Assembly: GCF_002929225.1 (NCBI RefSeq)
Contig: NZ_PISM01000014.1
Coordinates: forward strand, 186,001 to 250,000
DNA from: Stutzerimonas kunmingensis
GTDB taxonomy: Bacteria; Pseudomonadota; Gammaproteobacteria; Pseudomonadales; Pseudomonadaceae
DNA: 64,000 nucleotides
Direction: 5' to 3'
The notes under the pieces were generated by a model, which ran no database searches, was not told the DNA's origin, and saw only the letters and a list, made by a program, of their open reading frames with translations. This document shows positions 41,623 through 50,406 of this stretch, in pieces. Within the stretch, counting starts at the first letter, position 1; each line of letters starts with the position of its first letter. A program made the translations under genes and the position numbers.

Positions 41623-44280
41623 TCAGGCTGTCACGCCGTCGTCCGCCTCGGTGGCACGAACCAGCTCCTCGAAGGCATCCGCCGATAGCGGTCTGCCGAA
41701 CAGATAACCCTGATAGCGATGGCAGCCATTGGCGAGCAGCATCCCCCGTTGTGGCTCGCTTTCGACGCCTTCGGCGATGACCTCCAGGCCCAGCCCGGTC
41801 GCCAGTGCGCAGATGGCCCGGACGATGGTCAGGCTGCTGCTGTCGTCCGGCAGACGGCGAATGAAGGTCTGATCGATCTTCAGCTGATCGAGCGGCAGCT
41901 GCTGGAGATAGCTCATCGAGGAATAGCCGGTACCGAAGTCGTCGATGGCGAAACGGATGCCGTGCTGCTTGAGCCGCGTCATGCGGGCGATCGCTTCGGG
42001 CATGTTGTCCAGCAGCAGCGTTTCGGTCAGCTCCAGCTTCAGCCGGGCCGGATCGGCACCGCTCCTTTCCAGCAGCTCGAGCACCCCCTCGACGAAATTG
42101 TCCTGGTACAGCAGGTGTGCACTGAGGTTGACCGAGAGGCTGAGGTGGGCGAATTCCGGCGTTTCGGCCCAGCGCGCCAGTTGTGCGCAGGCCTGCGCCA
42201 GCACCTGTTGATCGAGGGTGTGGATCAGACCGGCGTGTTCGGCCTGCGCGATGAATGCCGCTGGAGTGAGCAGACCGCGCAGTGGGTGCTGCCAGCGCAC
42301 CAGCGCCTCGGCGCCGATGATGCCTTCGGTCTGCTCCAGCTGCGGCTGGAAATTGAGTATGAATTCGCCGTTCTTCAAGCCCAGGCGAATCTCTTCTTCC
42401 AGACGCAACCGTTCCTGCACGGCCAGCTGCATGCGCGGATCGAAGAAGCGCAGGGCGTTCTTGCCGGAAATCTTCGCCTCGTACATAGACATGTCGGCGC
42501 GCTTCATCAGCTCGTCGCTGCTGCTGGCTTCGGCACCGAACAGCACCACGCCGATACTGGCGCTGCTGTACAGCGCGAGATCGGCCAGGCGATACGGCCG
42601 ATCCAGTGAGTTCAGCAGCTTCATGCCGATGTGCTCGGCCTGGCCCGCCGCGCGTAGCGGATCGTCGCCGAGGTTCTCCAGCATCACCACGAACTCGTCG
42701 CCACCCAGGCGCGCCACCGTGTCGCTGGCGCGCACCTCGGCGTGCAGACGTTCGGCGGCGATGCGCAGCACCTGGTCGCCGGTCTGGTGCCCGTGCAGGT
42801 CGTTGATGTTCTTGAAGTTGTCCAGGTCGATGAACATCAGCGCGCCCAGCTGATTGCCGCGGCGGCTGGCGGCCATGGCCTGGTGCAGGCGGTCGAGCAG
42901 CAGTCGGCGGTTGGGTAGACCGGTCAGCGGATCGTAGAACGCCAGATTATGAATTCGCTCTTCGGCCGCCTTGCGATCGGTGATGTCGGTAAAGGCGGCG
43001 ACATAGTGAGTCACTTCTCCGAGCGCGTTGCGCACCGCGCTGACGGTCAGCCATTCGGGAAAGATCTCGCCACTCTTGCGCCGGTTCCAGATTTCGCCTT
43101 CCCATACGCCGGTGGTTTCGATGCTCGACCACATGGCGCGATAGAACTCCGGGCCGTGCTTGCCGGATGCGAGCAGAGCGGTGGTCTGACCGATGGCCTC
43201 GGCGGCGCTGTAGCCGCTGATGCGGGTGAAGGCCCGGTTGACCCGCAGGATGCGGCTCTGCGCGTCGGTAATCAGCATGCCCTGTTGCGATTCGAAGGCG
43301 ATGGAGGCGATCCTGCGCTCCAGTTCGCTGTTCACCCTCTCCGTGATATCGCGGCTCAGCCAGACCACCGCACGCTTCTGTCCTTCCGGCTGCTCCAGCG
43401 GCAGCGCGCGGCCTTCGAACACCTTGAGGCCACCCTGTGTCGGCAGGCAGTACTCGATCAGCTGCGGTACATCGCTGTTCAGCGTCAGCTGGATGAAGTC
43501 GAGGAAGCGACGTTCTTCCTCTTCGGGCATGACGTCGTGCAGACGGCGACCGAGCAGCTTACTCGGATCGTCATACAGCAGGCTCCGTTCGGCGCAGAGG
43601 ATTTCCAGGTAGCGGCCATCCTCGTCGAGCACCATGAGCAGGTCGGGCATGGCTTGGGTGATGGCGCGCAGCCGGGCTTCGCTGAAGCGCAGGGCCTGCT
43701 CGATCTTGTTGCGCTCCAGCAGATCCTTGAGCAGGACGCCGAGGGTTGCGGTGGCGATGGGCAGCGCCAACAGCGCCGGCAAGGCAGCTTCCCGTACTGC
43801 GGCGGTGCCGAGGTCGCTGGGTAGCATCAGTGCGATCAGCGCCAGTGCGGCAAGGTGCAGCAGCAAACCGAAAGCGAGCAATTGCCAGAAGCCAATGCCG
43901 AGCAGACGCTTTCGATATGCACAGCCGTAGGCGAGCCCCAGAGCGATCGGCAACACCACGTTCGCCAGCCCCGGTACCACACCGGGCCCGCCCAGCCAGA
44001 GGCGGTAGGCGCCAGCGAGGGTGCCGGCGATCGTGGCCACCAGCGGCCCGCCGAACAACCCGGCCATGCTCAGCACCACGGTGCGTGCATCGAGGATGAT
44101 CCCGGTGTGGCCGACGCTGGTGATCAGCATGCCGATGATGCAGGCGCTGCCGAACCAGAGTCCGGCGAGCAATTGAGCGGAGAGCTGACCGCTCCGGTTC
44201 CAGCTGCGGGTGGTAAAGGCCAGCAGCCAGCACAACGCGAGCAGCATGACCGCGTTCTGTACGACGGCATTGAGAGTCAA
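41623..44280 (-). CDS. Membrane PAS-GGDEF-EAL protein (c-di-GMP turnover)
   Basis: An 885-residue protein. Residues 5-190 form a five- or six-helix sensor of the 5TM_5TMR_LYT type (ILDARTVVLSMAGLFGGPLVA and YRLWLGGPGVVPG). Two PAS domains follow (about 200-315 and 330-440; the second has ISGYSAAEAIGQTTALLASGKH). GGDEF (445-610) has an intact RLGGDEFVVML. EAL (620-870) has GAEALVRWQHP, IDDFGTGYSSMSYL and QTFIRRL with catalytic acids present, and VIAEGVES. Both activities look possible. It is downstream of the LOV gene. Confidence 0.92.
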   Translation of the reverse strand: MTLNAVVQNAVMLLALCWLLAFTTRSWNRSGQLSAQLLAGLWFGSACIIGMLITSVGHTGIILDARTVVLSMAGLFGGPLVATIAGTLAGAYRLWLGGPGVVPGLANVVLPIALGLAYGCAYRKRLLGIGFWQLLAFGLLLHLAALALIALMLPSDLGTAAVREAALPALLALPIATATLGVLLKDLLERNKIEQALRFSEARLRAITQAMPDLLMVLDEDGRYLEILCAERSLLYDDPSKLLGRRLHDVMPEEEERRFLDFIQLTLNSDVPQLIEYCLPTQGGLKVFEGRALPLEQPEGQKRAVVWLSRDITERVNSELERRIASIAFESQQGMLITDAQSRILRVNRAFTRISGYSAAEAIGQTTALLASGKHGPEFYRAMWSSIETTGVWEGEIWNRRKSGEIFPEWLTVSAVRNALGEVTHYVAAFTDITDRKAAEERIHNLAFYDPLTGLPNRRLLLDRLHQAMAASRRGNQLGALMFIDLDNFKNINDLHGHQTGDQVLRIAAERLHAEVRASDTVARLGGDEFVVMLENLGDDPLRAAGQAEHIGMKLLNSLDRPYRLADLALYSSASIGVVLFGAEASSSDELMKRADMSMYEAKISGKNALRFFDPRMQLAVQERLRLEEEIRLGLKNGEFILNFQPQLEQTEGIIGAEALVRWQHPLRGLLTPAAFIAQAEHAGLIHTLDQQVLAQACAQLARWAETPEFAHLSLSVNLSAHLLYQDNFVEGVLELLERSGADPARLKLELTETLLLDNMPEAIARMTRLKQHGIRFAIDDFGTGYSSMSYLQQLPLDQLKIDQTFIRRLPDDSSSLTIVRAICALATGLGLEVIAEGVESEPQRGMLLANGCHRYQGYLFGRPLSADAFEELVRATEADDGVTA

Positions 44281-44458
44281 GACAGAATCCTAGGGCGCAA
44301 CCGCCCACTGCAGGATGGTGAAATGGCGATTTGCCAGTATCCCATATCCACCGCTACCGAGTAACGGCCCTTAGGTAGGGTTGTCCGGGGTGCTTGAGGG
44401 CGCAGCGCTACCGCATCGTTGAGCCAACGGCCCGCCGGACGCGGGCCGGGCGGCGTGC

Positions 44459-44899
44459 TCAGTTCTGCGCGAGCTTCGCCTTCAGTTCGCGAATCTCGGC
44501 TTCCAGCGCTTCGACGCGTTGCAAGGCGTCGACCTCGGCGGTGACGTTCTTCTGGATGCCGATGAAGTAGGTCAGCTGATCGGCCTCGTTGAACACCGGC
44601 GTGATGGAAAGCTCGTTCCAGAACGGTGTGCCGTCCTTGCGGTAGTTGCGGATGATCTGGCGGCACGGCTGGTTGTTCTTCACCGCCTCGCGAATGGCCT
44701 GCAGGGCCGGCTGGTCGCGGTCCTCGCCCTGCAGGAAGCGGCAGTCGCGGTAGAGGATGTCGTCGACCGCATAGCCGGTCAGCCGCTCGAACGCCGGGTT
44801 GGCGTAGATCAGGATGTTGTCATCGCCTTCCTGTTCGGCGACCACGATTCCGTCGTTGGAGGCTTCGATAACCAGTTGCAACAGCTTGGCATTGATCAT
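44459..44899 (-). CDS. Short LOV-domain blue-light photoreceptor (PpSB1-LOV type)
   Basis: A 146-residue protein consisting of one LOV/PAS core (about 15-120) and a C-terminal coiled helix (VDALQRVEALEAEIRELKAKL). The photoactive Cys is residue 53 in YRDCRFLQGEDRDQP, the position of the flavin-adduct Cys in P. putida PpSB1-LOV. ASNDGIVVAEQEGDD, NYRKDGTPFWNELSI and YFIGIQKNVT are the FMN-binding strands. No output domain, so signalling is presumably through protein contact, possibly with the PplR-type regulators. Confidence 0.92.
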   Translation of the reverse strand: MINAKLLQLVIEASNDGIVVAEQEGDDNILIYANPAFERLTGYAVDDILYRDCRFLQGEDRDQPALQAIREAVKNNQPCRQIIRNYRKDGTPFWNELSITPVFNEADQLTYFIGIQKNVTAEVDALQRVEALEAEIRELKAKLAQN

Positions 44900-45135
44900 G
44901 TCACGACATCCTGAAAGGGCATGCCGCGCATTCTAGAACAACTTGGTCCGCTCGGTGCTTGCAAGTGCCATCAGTGGCCTGTTTGGCAAGTTCAGTTGGT
45001 CAATTTCGGCGCCCATGGCCCCGATACTGCGCTGCTGCTCCTCACCATAGCCCGCTATGACTCGTCGCAGCGCCTTATCTCGGAACCATGGTCATCCGAA
45101 CGTGCCTCAACCAACTCACCGCACAGGCCACCCGC

Positions 45136-45663
45136 TCATTCGTTGCGTTTGCGGAAGAACAGGGTGACCTGTCCCACCTCTACGCCAAACTTGCTCATGA
45201 ACGAACGGTTGGCCAGGGTGTTCTCGTCGATCAGGTACATCCAGTCGTCCAGGTGTACGTCGTAAACCTTGTCATCCACCGGCAGGCTGAGCACGTAGCG
45301 CCAGCGCAGGGCATTGCCGGCCACTTCGCCAACGGCCTCGCCGACCACGTCTGCAGCCGTGCCGCGCCAGTGCCCCGGGCGCTCCTCGGTCAGCGTCCAG
45401 ACGCGTTGCTGGGTAGTGCCGTCGCTGTAGCGAAAGTGTTCGTCGAGGATCAGCTTGTCGCCATCGAGGCTGCCTTCGATCTCGACATGAAAGCGCTTGA
45501 CGACCTCGCCGGAGCGCTTCTGGAACATGCCCCAGGCATCCACCGTGCCGACGAAATACTTGCGCAGATCAAGCTGCGGCTCCTCGTCTCGGTAATGCTC
45601 GACATCGACGGCGGTGCAGCTGAGCAGCAGCAGGCAGCAAGCCAGGATCAGTACCTTTTTCAT
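45136..45663 (-). CDS. DUF3833 family lipoprotein
   Basis: A 175-residue protein with a lipoprotein signal (LLLLSC, Cys16). It matches the DUF3833 family: LDLRKYFVGTVDAWGMFQKRSGEVVKRFHVEI, DEHFRYSDGTTQQRVWTL and WRYVLSLPVDDKVYDVHLDDWMYLID. Function is unknown, with a lipid-binding lipocalin-like fold likely. It overlaps the MFS stop (ATGA) and is last in the folE operon. Confidence 0.88.
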   Translation of the reverse strand: MKKVLILACCLLLLSCTAVDVEHYRDEEPQLDLRKYFVGTVDAWGMFQKRSGEVVKRFHVEIEGSLDGDKLILDEHFRYSDGTTQQRVWTLTEERPGHWRGTAADVVGEAVGEVAGNALRWRYVLSLPVDDKVYDVHLDDWMYLIDENTLANRSFMSKFGVEVGQVTLFFRKRNE

Positions 45664-46898
45664 GATTTCGTTTCTCCGCAGGGCAGGGAAGTGAGTAGCC
45701 GCGCTGCCAGTAGCTTCAGCAGGCAGGGCAGGCCGGCGTAGACCAGCGCAAGGTTCCAGCCGGCCGCGGTGCCCGGTTGGTAGTCGCTCAACGCCAGCAA
45801 TGGCAAAGCCAGACCGGCGAGTGCGAGCGCCAGCTTGGCGAGAAAGCTCCACAAGCCGAAGTAGGCGGCAGTGGAATCACGCTCCTCGACTGGGATGATG
45901 TCGGCCAGCAGCGCTGGTGGCAGGGCCAGATCGGCTCCGAGGGCAAGGCCGGACATCATGCAGACGCCGGCATAGGCCCAGGCCGAGCCCGGCTCCAGCA
46001 GCACCGCCCAGATAAAGGCGGCGCAGGCGGTGAGCATGCCGATCCGCCAGCTGCGTCGTTTGCCGATGCGATCGGCCAGACGGGTCCAGAGCGGCAGACC
46101 CAATGCGCCGCTGATGAAGTAAATCGCCAGGAACATGCCGGTCAGTCGCGCCAGTTGCAGGCGGTCGGCGATGAAGAACAGCGCCAGGGTGGCCGGAATC
46201 GCCACCGCCACGGCATTGATGAAGTAGACGCCCGCCAGGCGCCGGAACGCAGGGTTGCGCAGGGGCAGTCGCCAGCTGCTGGTTTCGCTACGCACGGTGC
46301 GGTGGGGGCGTGGGGCGCCGAACAACAAGGTCGCCGTGCCGGCTAACAGCAGCACGGCGAAGGTCGCAGCAAAGGTCGCCAGCGCCGTCGCCATGCCGTA
46401 TCGGGTCGCCAGCACGGTAGGCAGCACGCTGGCGAGCACCACGCCGAACAGTCCGGCACCTTCGCGCCAGGCGGCGACTCGGGTGCGGGTATCCGGCTGG
46501 TCGGAGAGGCGCGCGCCCCAGGCCAGATAGGTGATGTTGATCAGGCTGTGCAAGGTATAGGTGAGCGCCAGCAACGCGCCGAGCCACGCGGCTAAGCCGA
46601 AACTGCCTAAGTTGCCGGGTGGGATCAGCAGCGCCGCCATCGCCAGGCTAAGCACCACAGCCACGCCGCCGAGCAGAATGGTCCAGCCACGTGGCGAGCG
46701 GCGATCGATAAGGCGGCCAAGCCAGGGGTCTTGCACGGTGTCCAGCAGGCGGGCGAGGAACAGCACGGCGCCGGTCAGCGTCAGACCGAGGCCGAGATCG
46801 GCCGCATAGAAATTCGGCACCAGCACGTAGATCGGCAGCATCGCCATCGCCAGCGGCAGGCCGAGCATTCCATAGGCTGCCAGCGCCGGGCTTTTCAT
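45660..46898 (-). CDS. MFS transporter (GPH-type, Na+/melibiose-like)
   Basis: A 412-residue twelve-helix permease. The stretch LLDTVQDPWLGRLIDRRSPRG is the glycoside-pentoside-hexuronide symporter-type motif. Proteins of this subtype recur with Cfa/DUF3833/CHI-like genes and may move lipids or pigment precursors rather than sugars. It overlaps both neighbours by four bases. Confidence 0.87.
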   Translation of the reverse strand: MKSPALAAYGMLGLPLAMAMLPIYVLVPNFYAADLGLGLTLTGAVLFLARLLDTVQDPWLGRLIDRRSPRGWTILLGGVAVVLSLAMAALLIPPGNLGSFGLAAWLGALLALTYTLHSLINITYLAWGARLSDQPDTRTRVAAWREGAGLFGVVLASVLPTVLATRYGMATALATFAATFAVLLLAGTATLLFGAPRPHRTVRSETSSWRLPLRNPAFRRLAGVYFINAVAVAIPATLALFFIADRLQLARLTGMFLAIYFISGALGLPLWTRLADRIGKRRSWRIGMLTACAAFIWAVLLEPGSAWAYAGVCMMSGLALGADLALPPALLADIIPVEERDSTAAYFGLWSFLAKLALALAGLALPLLALSDYQPGTAAGWNLALVYAGLPCLLKLLAARLLTSLPCGETKS

Positions 46899-47413
46899 CG
46901 CTGGCCCAGCAGGTTGCGCCGCAGCTTCTGGTCGCGGCTGCGCGGGTCGAGCCAGATGGCGAAGAAGGCGTCGGCGAACGCAGCGTCGGCGACCTCATGC
47001 TGCAGGCGATCATTCACGTAGAAGCGGCAACCGCGCCCGGGCAAGAAGACGCCAGTGATTCGGTCACCCGCCCCGACATCGACGAAGGCCTGCTGCATGT
47101 CTGCGCGCCAGCGGCGCAGTTGTTCGGCATCGAGCGGCTCGCCGGAGAGTCGCTGAATCTCTTCCAGGCTGGTGCGCACCAGGTCGTCGCGGCTGATGGA
47201 GCGGTGATAGGTCAGTTCCAGCGCGAACGGCGTACGGGCTTGCAGCGGCGCGGTTTCGCTCCACAGGCGCGCGTCATAGATGCGCAAGCCGAAGAAGCGC
47301 AACTGGCCTTCGCCAATCAGGCGCGCCTGTGGCACGGCTTCGCGCCAGCTCGCCGCTGCGATCAGCGAGATCAGCGACAGCAGGCTGGCGAGCACAACGC
47401 GGCGGATATTCAC
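46895..47413 (-). CDS. Chalcone isomerase-like protein (CHI/fatty-acid-binding fold)
   Basis: A 172-residue exported protein. Hydrophobic N-terminus VVLASLLSLISLIAAASW is a signal peptide. LIGEGQLRFFGLRIYDARLWSE, ALELTYHRSISRDDLVRTSLEEIQRL and FYVNDRLQHEVADAAFADAFFAIWLDP match the Chalcone_3 family. Bacterial members probably bind fatty acids. GTG 47413 was chosen, since upstream codons are in folX. Confidence 0.85.
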   Translation of the reverse strand: MNIRRVVLASLLSLISLIAAASWREAVPQARLIGEGQLRFFGLRIYDARLWSETAPLQARTPFALELTYHRSISRDDLVRTSLEEIQRLSGEPLDAEQLRRWRADMQQAFVDVGAGDRITGVFLPGRGCRFYVNDRLQHEVADAAFADAFFAIWLDPRSRDQKLRRNLLGQR

Positions 47414-47423
47414 GACATCGTGC

Positions 47424-47795
47424 TCAGCGACTGCCAGCGAGGGTGATCGAGACCGAGTCGGCAAAGCGCAGCGCGTGGGGCTTGTCGACTTCCACCTCGG
47501 CGTAGCTCACCGCGGGATGTGCCATCACCAGGTCGAGGATTTCCTGGGTCATGCGCTCGAGCAGGGCGAAGCGGTTCAGCTCCACATGGCGAATGATCGC
47601 CTTGGTTATGGTTCGGTAGTTGAGTGCCTGCTCGATGTCGTTGTCGCGCACCGCCTCGACCGCCGGGTAGAGGATGCTCAGGTTGATCAGCACGTCCTGG
47701 CGGTTGAGGATCTCGTCCTCGTTGATGCCGATGTAGGTGCGCAGGCGCAGATCCTTCACCCGGATGCGCGCCATGCCAGGTTCCAGGCGCGGCAT
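47424..47795 (-). CDS. folX: Dihydroneopterin triphosphate 2'-epimerase FolX
   Basis: A 123-residue enzyme of the FolB/FolX family. [47 protein letters not shown] and [19 protein letters not shown] closely resemble FolX. It converts dihydroneopterin triphosphate to the monapterin form. Its ATG overlaps the folE stop (TAATG). FolE plus FolX suggests monapterin-type pterin synthesis. Confidence 0.93.
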   Translation of the reverse strand: MPRLEPGMARIRVKDLRLRTYIGINEDEILNRQDVLINLSILYPAVEAVRDNDIEQALNYRTITKAIIRHVELNRFALLERMTQEILDLVMAHPAVSYAEVEVDKPHALRFADSVSITLAGSR

Positions 47796-48352
47796 TACTG
47801 GCCCCTCCCGATCAACTGTAGAAATTCCATCCGTGTGTTGCAGGAGCTGCGGAAGGCCCCGAGCATCACCGAGGTGTTCATCACCGAGTTCTGCTTTTCC
47901 ACGCCGCGCATCATCATGCACATGTGCTTGGCTTCGATGACCACCGCAACACCAGCGGCGCCGGTGACTTCCTGAATGGCTTCGGCGATCTGGCGGGTCA
48001 GGTTTTCCTGGATCTGCAGGCGGCGGGCGAACATGTCGACGATTCGCGCAATCTTCGACAAGCCCAGCACGCGCCCGGTGGGGATGTACGCCACATGGGC
48101 CTTGCCAATGAAGGGCAGCATGTGGTGCTCGCACAGGGAGTACAGCTCGATGTCCTTGACGATGACCATCTCGTCGTTGTCCGAGGCGAACAGCGCGCCG
48201 TTGACGATCTCTTCCAGGCTGCGGTTGTAACCGCCGCACAGGTATTGCATCGCCTTCGCCGCGCGTTGCGGCGTGTCGCGCAGACCTTCGCGCTCCGGGT
48301 TTTCACCCACCCCGGAGAGTATTTCGCGGTAATGACCAGGCAGATCGTTCAT
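47795..48352 (-). CDS. folE: GTP cyclohydrolase I (FolE)
   Basis: A 185-residue enzyme making dihydroneopterin triphosphate from GTP. Zinc and active-site motifs are [22 protein letters not shown] and [12 protein letters not shown], with [20 protein letters not shown] 48352 has AAGGAACC upstream. It heads the five-gene operon and its promoter region contains two TGTACA boxes; folE is among the light-induced genes reported in P. putida. Pterins are antenna cofactors of photolyase-family proteins, a possible link. Confidence 0.95.
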   Translation of the reverse strand: MNDLPGHYREILSGVGENPEREGLRDTPQRAAKAMQYLCGGYNRSLEEIVNGALFASDNDEMVIVKDIELYSLCEHHMLPFIGKAHVAYIPTGRVLGLSKIARIVDMFARRLQIQENLTRQIAEAIQEVTGAAGVAVVIEAKHMCMMMRGVEKQNSVMNTSVMLGAFRSSCNTRMEFLQLIGRGQ

Positions 48353-48427
48353 GACGGTTCCTTTTGTGCGTCGGGCGCTGTTGCGTGGAGGGGAATGCTG
48401 TTGCATCAATGAGGGATGCGATAAAGC

Positions 48428-48463
48428 TATACGAATATTGCTTCTTGTACAGGTAAATGTACA
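48428..48463 (-). promoter_or_regulatory. TGTACA operator cluster upstream of folE
   Basis: TATACG at 48428, TGTACA at 48446 and TGTACA at 48458. The first two are separated by exactly 12 bases, matching the described PplR spacing apart from one base in TATACG. On the divergent side a TATGCG...TGTATA pair with 12-base spacing lies at 48535-48558, just before the gene at 48570. Confidence 0.65.
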
Positions 48464-48569
48464 GGAATATTCTGCTTCACAAGAACTCTTTGGCCCGAGC
48501 CCGCCATTTGCAGGCAGGTGGGCGATTGCGGGGCTATGCGGCTAACTGAATCTGTATAGGTATCCGAGT

Positions 48570-48884
48570 ATGAAACAGGGCGTGTCGAGGCTTGGGCTGC
48601 GTATTGCGCTATTTCGTGGCCAAGTAGAGCGGGTCGAACTGCATGGTCTGCGCTGCTGCGGGTACAGCGCCTGGGTGGTCGAGCGCAGCGGTCGCCGCAG
48701 GCAGTTCGCCGATGGCCAGCGCAACGTCTGGAGCGACCAGGGCAGCTTGAAGCGGGAGCTTCGGGCGTGCGGTGTGCGTGAGGTCTACTGGCGGCAGCCG
48801 GTCAGCCATGACGAAATGATCGGCCGCCCGGCTGCTGTGGAATCCGGGTTTGGCCTGCGCATGCCTCTGCTTGCCGAGAACTAA
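48570..48884 (+). CDS. Small hypothetical protein, probably DUF6482 family
   Basis: A 104-residue basic protein. VSHDEMIGRP resembles the C-terminal signature of DUF6482 proteins, small Pseudomonas proteins of unknown role. It diverges from folE across TGTACA-type boxes and its stop overlaps the DCC gene stop by four bases in convergent orientation. Codon pattern fits the neighbourhood. Ribosome site is weak (CCGAG). Confidence 0.6.
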   Translation: MKQGVSRLGLRIALFRGQVERVELHGLRCCGYSAWVVERSGRRRQFADGQRNVWSDQGSLKRELRACGVREVYWRQPVSHDEMIGRPAAVESGFGLRMPLLAEN

Positions 48885-49327
48885 AGGCGATCGTCGCTTG
48901 CAGCGCTGGTCTTCGACGGCTTTTGCGGCACATTGCACTCGGTTGTGCAACGACTCGCACCGTCGGGATGCGGCAGCCAGTTAAGATGCGGGCGCAGCAC
49001 GGCGAACAGCTGGTAACCGAGCAACAGCAGCGGCCGCAATGGACGCCAGCCGAGCGGTGCGGCCCAGCGACCGTGGCCTGCCAGTCGCCAGCTCCAGTAG
49101 GTGGCGTCCACGCCGGTCAGCCAGGCACCGCTGGCGCTGCGGGCGTGCAGACGCCGTCGGAGCTGCGCCAGATCCCGGTCGAGCCCTTTAGGATCGAAAT
49201 TGGCAGCGCTGATATCCACCAGCCGCAGCCTTGCCGGATCGGCGCTGCGTTCCAGCCAACGAACTTCTCGGGCACACAGCGGACAGGCTCGATCGACATA
49301 CAGCGTCAGTGGCAAATCAGGCGTCAT
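48881..49327 (-). CDS. DCC-family thiol-disulfide oxidoreductase (DUF393)
   Basis: A 148-residue protein of the DCC family. DRACPLCAREVRWL gives the CxxC thioredoxin-like motif after strand 1, with WLTGVDATYWSW and the hydrophobic helix RPLLLLGYQLFAVLRPHLNW. The last 30 residues are a polar tail. It diverges from the second MerR regulator, with a TGTACA box 19 bp upstream of its start. Confidence 0.85.
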   Translation of the reverse strand: MTPDLPLTLYVDRACPLCAREVRWLERSADPARLRLVDISAANFDPKGLDRDLAQLRRRLHARSASGAWLTGVDATYWSWRLAGHGRWAAPLGWRPLRPLLLLGYQLFAVLRPHLNWLPHPDGASRCTTECNVPQKPSKTSAASDDRL

Positions 49328-49345
49328 TTCATCGCACCTTGCGTT

Positions 49346-49362
49346 TGTACAACGTTTGTAGA
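49346..49362. promoter_or_regulatory. TGTACA box between DCC gene and second PplR-like gene
   Basis: TGTACA at 49346-49351 followed five bases later by TGTAGA at 49357-49362. It lies in the 93-bp divergent gap, so it could control both genes and allow autoregulation of the MerR protein. Confidence 0.55.
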
Positions 49363-49420
49363 GGGTATGCTGCGAAACGCTGGGTTACAATCTCGGCATT
49401 CTTTTCCAGCGAGCCGCCCC

Positions 49421-50368
49421 ATGACCGATTCTTCCGGCGCTTCGAACCTGGCCTCGAGCGCCTTCGAGCAGCAGGATCTATTCCCTATCCGTGAAGTTTC
49501 CCGCCTGACCGGGGTCAACCCGGTCACCCTGCGCGCGTGGGAGCGCCGCTACGGGCTGATCCGGCCGACCCGGACCGAGAGCGGCCATCGCCTGTACTCG
49601 ATGGCCGACGTGGAGGCGGTTCGCAGCATTCTTTCCTGGACCGAGCGTGGCGTGGCGGTAAGCAAGGTCGGCAGCATACTGGCGCGCAGCGCAGCGACCC
49701 GCGAGGCAGAGGAACCGACCGCAACCCCCAGTAGCGAGTGGAACGAGTGGCAGGGGCAACTGCGTGATGCGGTGAATGGTTTCGACGAGGTGCGACTGGA
49801 GCAGCTATACGGCCAGATCTTCTCTACCTATCCGCTGGCTGTGGTGTTTCAGGATGTCCTGTTGCCGGTGTGGCAGGAGCTGCTGCTGCGTCAGGATGAG
49901 TTCGGCGGCACCAGCGAGTGGCTCTTTCTCGATGCCTTTCTCCGTGCCCGGGTGCTCCAGCGGTTGCAGCTGGCTCGCATGCCGGCTGGCGAGCGCGTAC
50001 TGCTCGCCGCGATGCCAGGGCAGTGCCGCGAACTGGAGCTGCTGGTAGCAGGGCTGATGTTGAGCGGCGACAGCCTGGCCGTCAGCGTGCTGCCGATCGG
50101 GCAGCCGCTGGAGGAGCTCGCGCTGGTCTGCGACAAGATGAAACCGCAGGGCCTGGTCCTGTTCTCCAACGTTCCCCACGGCGAGGCGCAACTACGCCAG
50201 CTCAACAAGCTATCGCTAGGGCTCGATTGCCCGCTGGCGGTGGCCGGTGAGGCCGCCGAACTGGGTCGTGAAGCGCTGGCGGGTACGCCGATCGCCTGCC
50301 TGGGTAGTTCCGGCAAGCTGATGCAGCGCCGTTTGCGGCAATTTCTCGCCGGCCAGCTGGATACTTGA
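49421..50368 (+). CDS. Second MerR-family LitR/CarH (PplR)-type regulator
   Basis: A 315-residue regulator paralogous to the one at 37345. DNA-binding domain is LFPIREVSRLTGVNPVTLRAWERRYGLIRPTRTESGHRLYS. In the C-terminal domain the cobalamin His is absent: the position reads AMPGQCRELELL. Like its paralogue it fits B12-independent class II LitR. A longer frame to 48923 is a shadow of the DCC gene. It lies 38 bp upstream of pqqF on the same strand. Confidence 0.85.
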   Translation: MTDSSGASNLASSAFEQQDLFPIREVSRLTGVNPVTLRAWERRYGLIRPTRTESGHRLYSMADVEAVRSILSWTERGVAVSKVGSILARSAATREAEEPTATPSSEWNEWQGQLRDAVNGFDEVRLEQLYGQIFSTYPLAVVFQDVLLPVWQELLLRQDEFGGTSEWLFLDAFLRARVLQRLQLARMPAGERVLLAAMPGQCRELELLVAGLMLSGDSLAVSVLPIGQPLEELALVCDKMKPQGLVLFSNVPHGEAQLRQLNKLSLGLDCPLAVAGEAAELGREALAGTPIACLGSSGKLMQRRLRQFLAGQLDT

Positions 50369-50406
50369 GCGATGCGCGTGACTGTCGGGCTAGAGGAGAG
50401 TAATCC

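Noticed and set aside
44429-44447. GGCCCGC/GCGGGCC hairpin after the LOV gene as a terminator
   Set aside because: Only a 7-bp stem and no T-run on the minus strand; may be incidental in GC-rich DNA.
48923-49420. Extension of the second MerR regulator upstream to 48923
   Set aside because: It would span the DCC gene on the other strand and the TGTACA box; the MerR domain starts naturally after ATG 49421.
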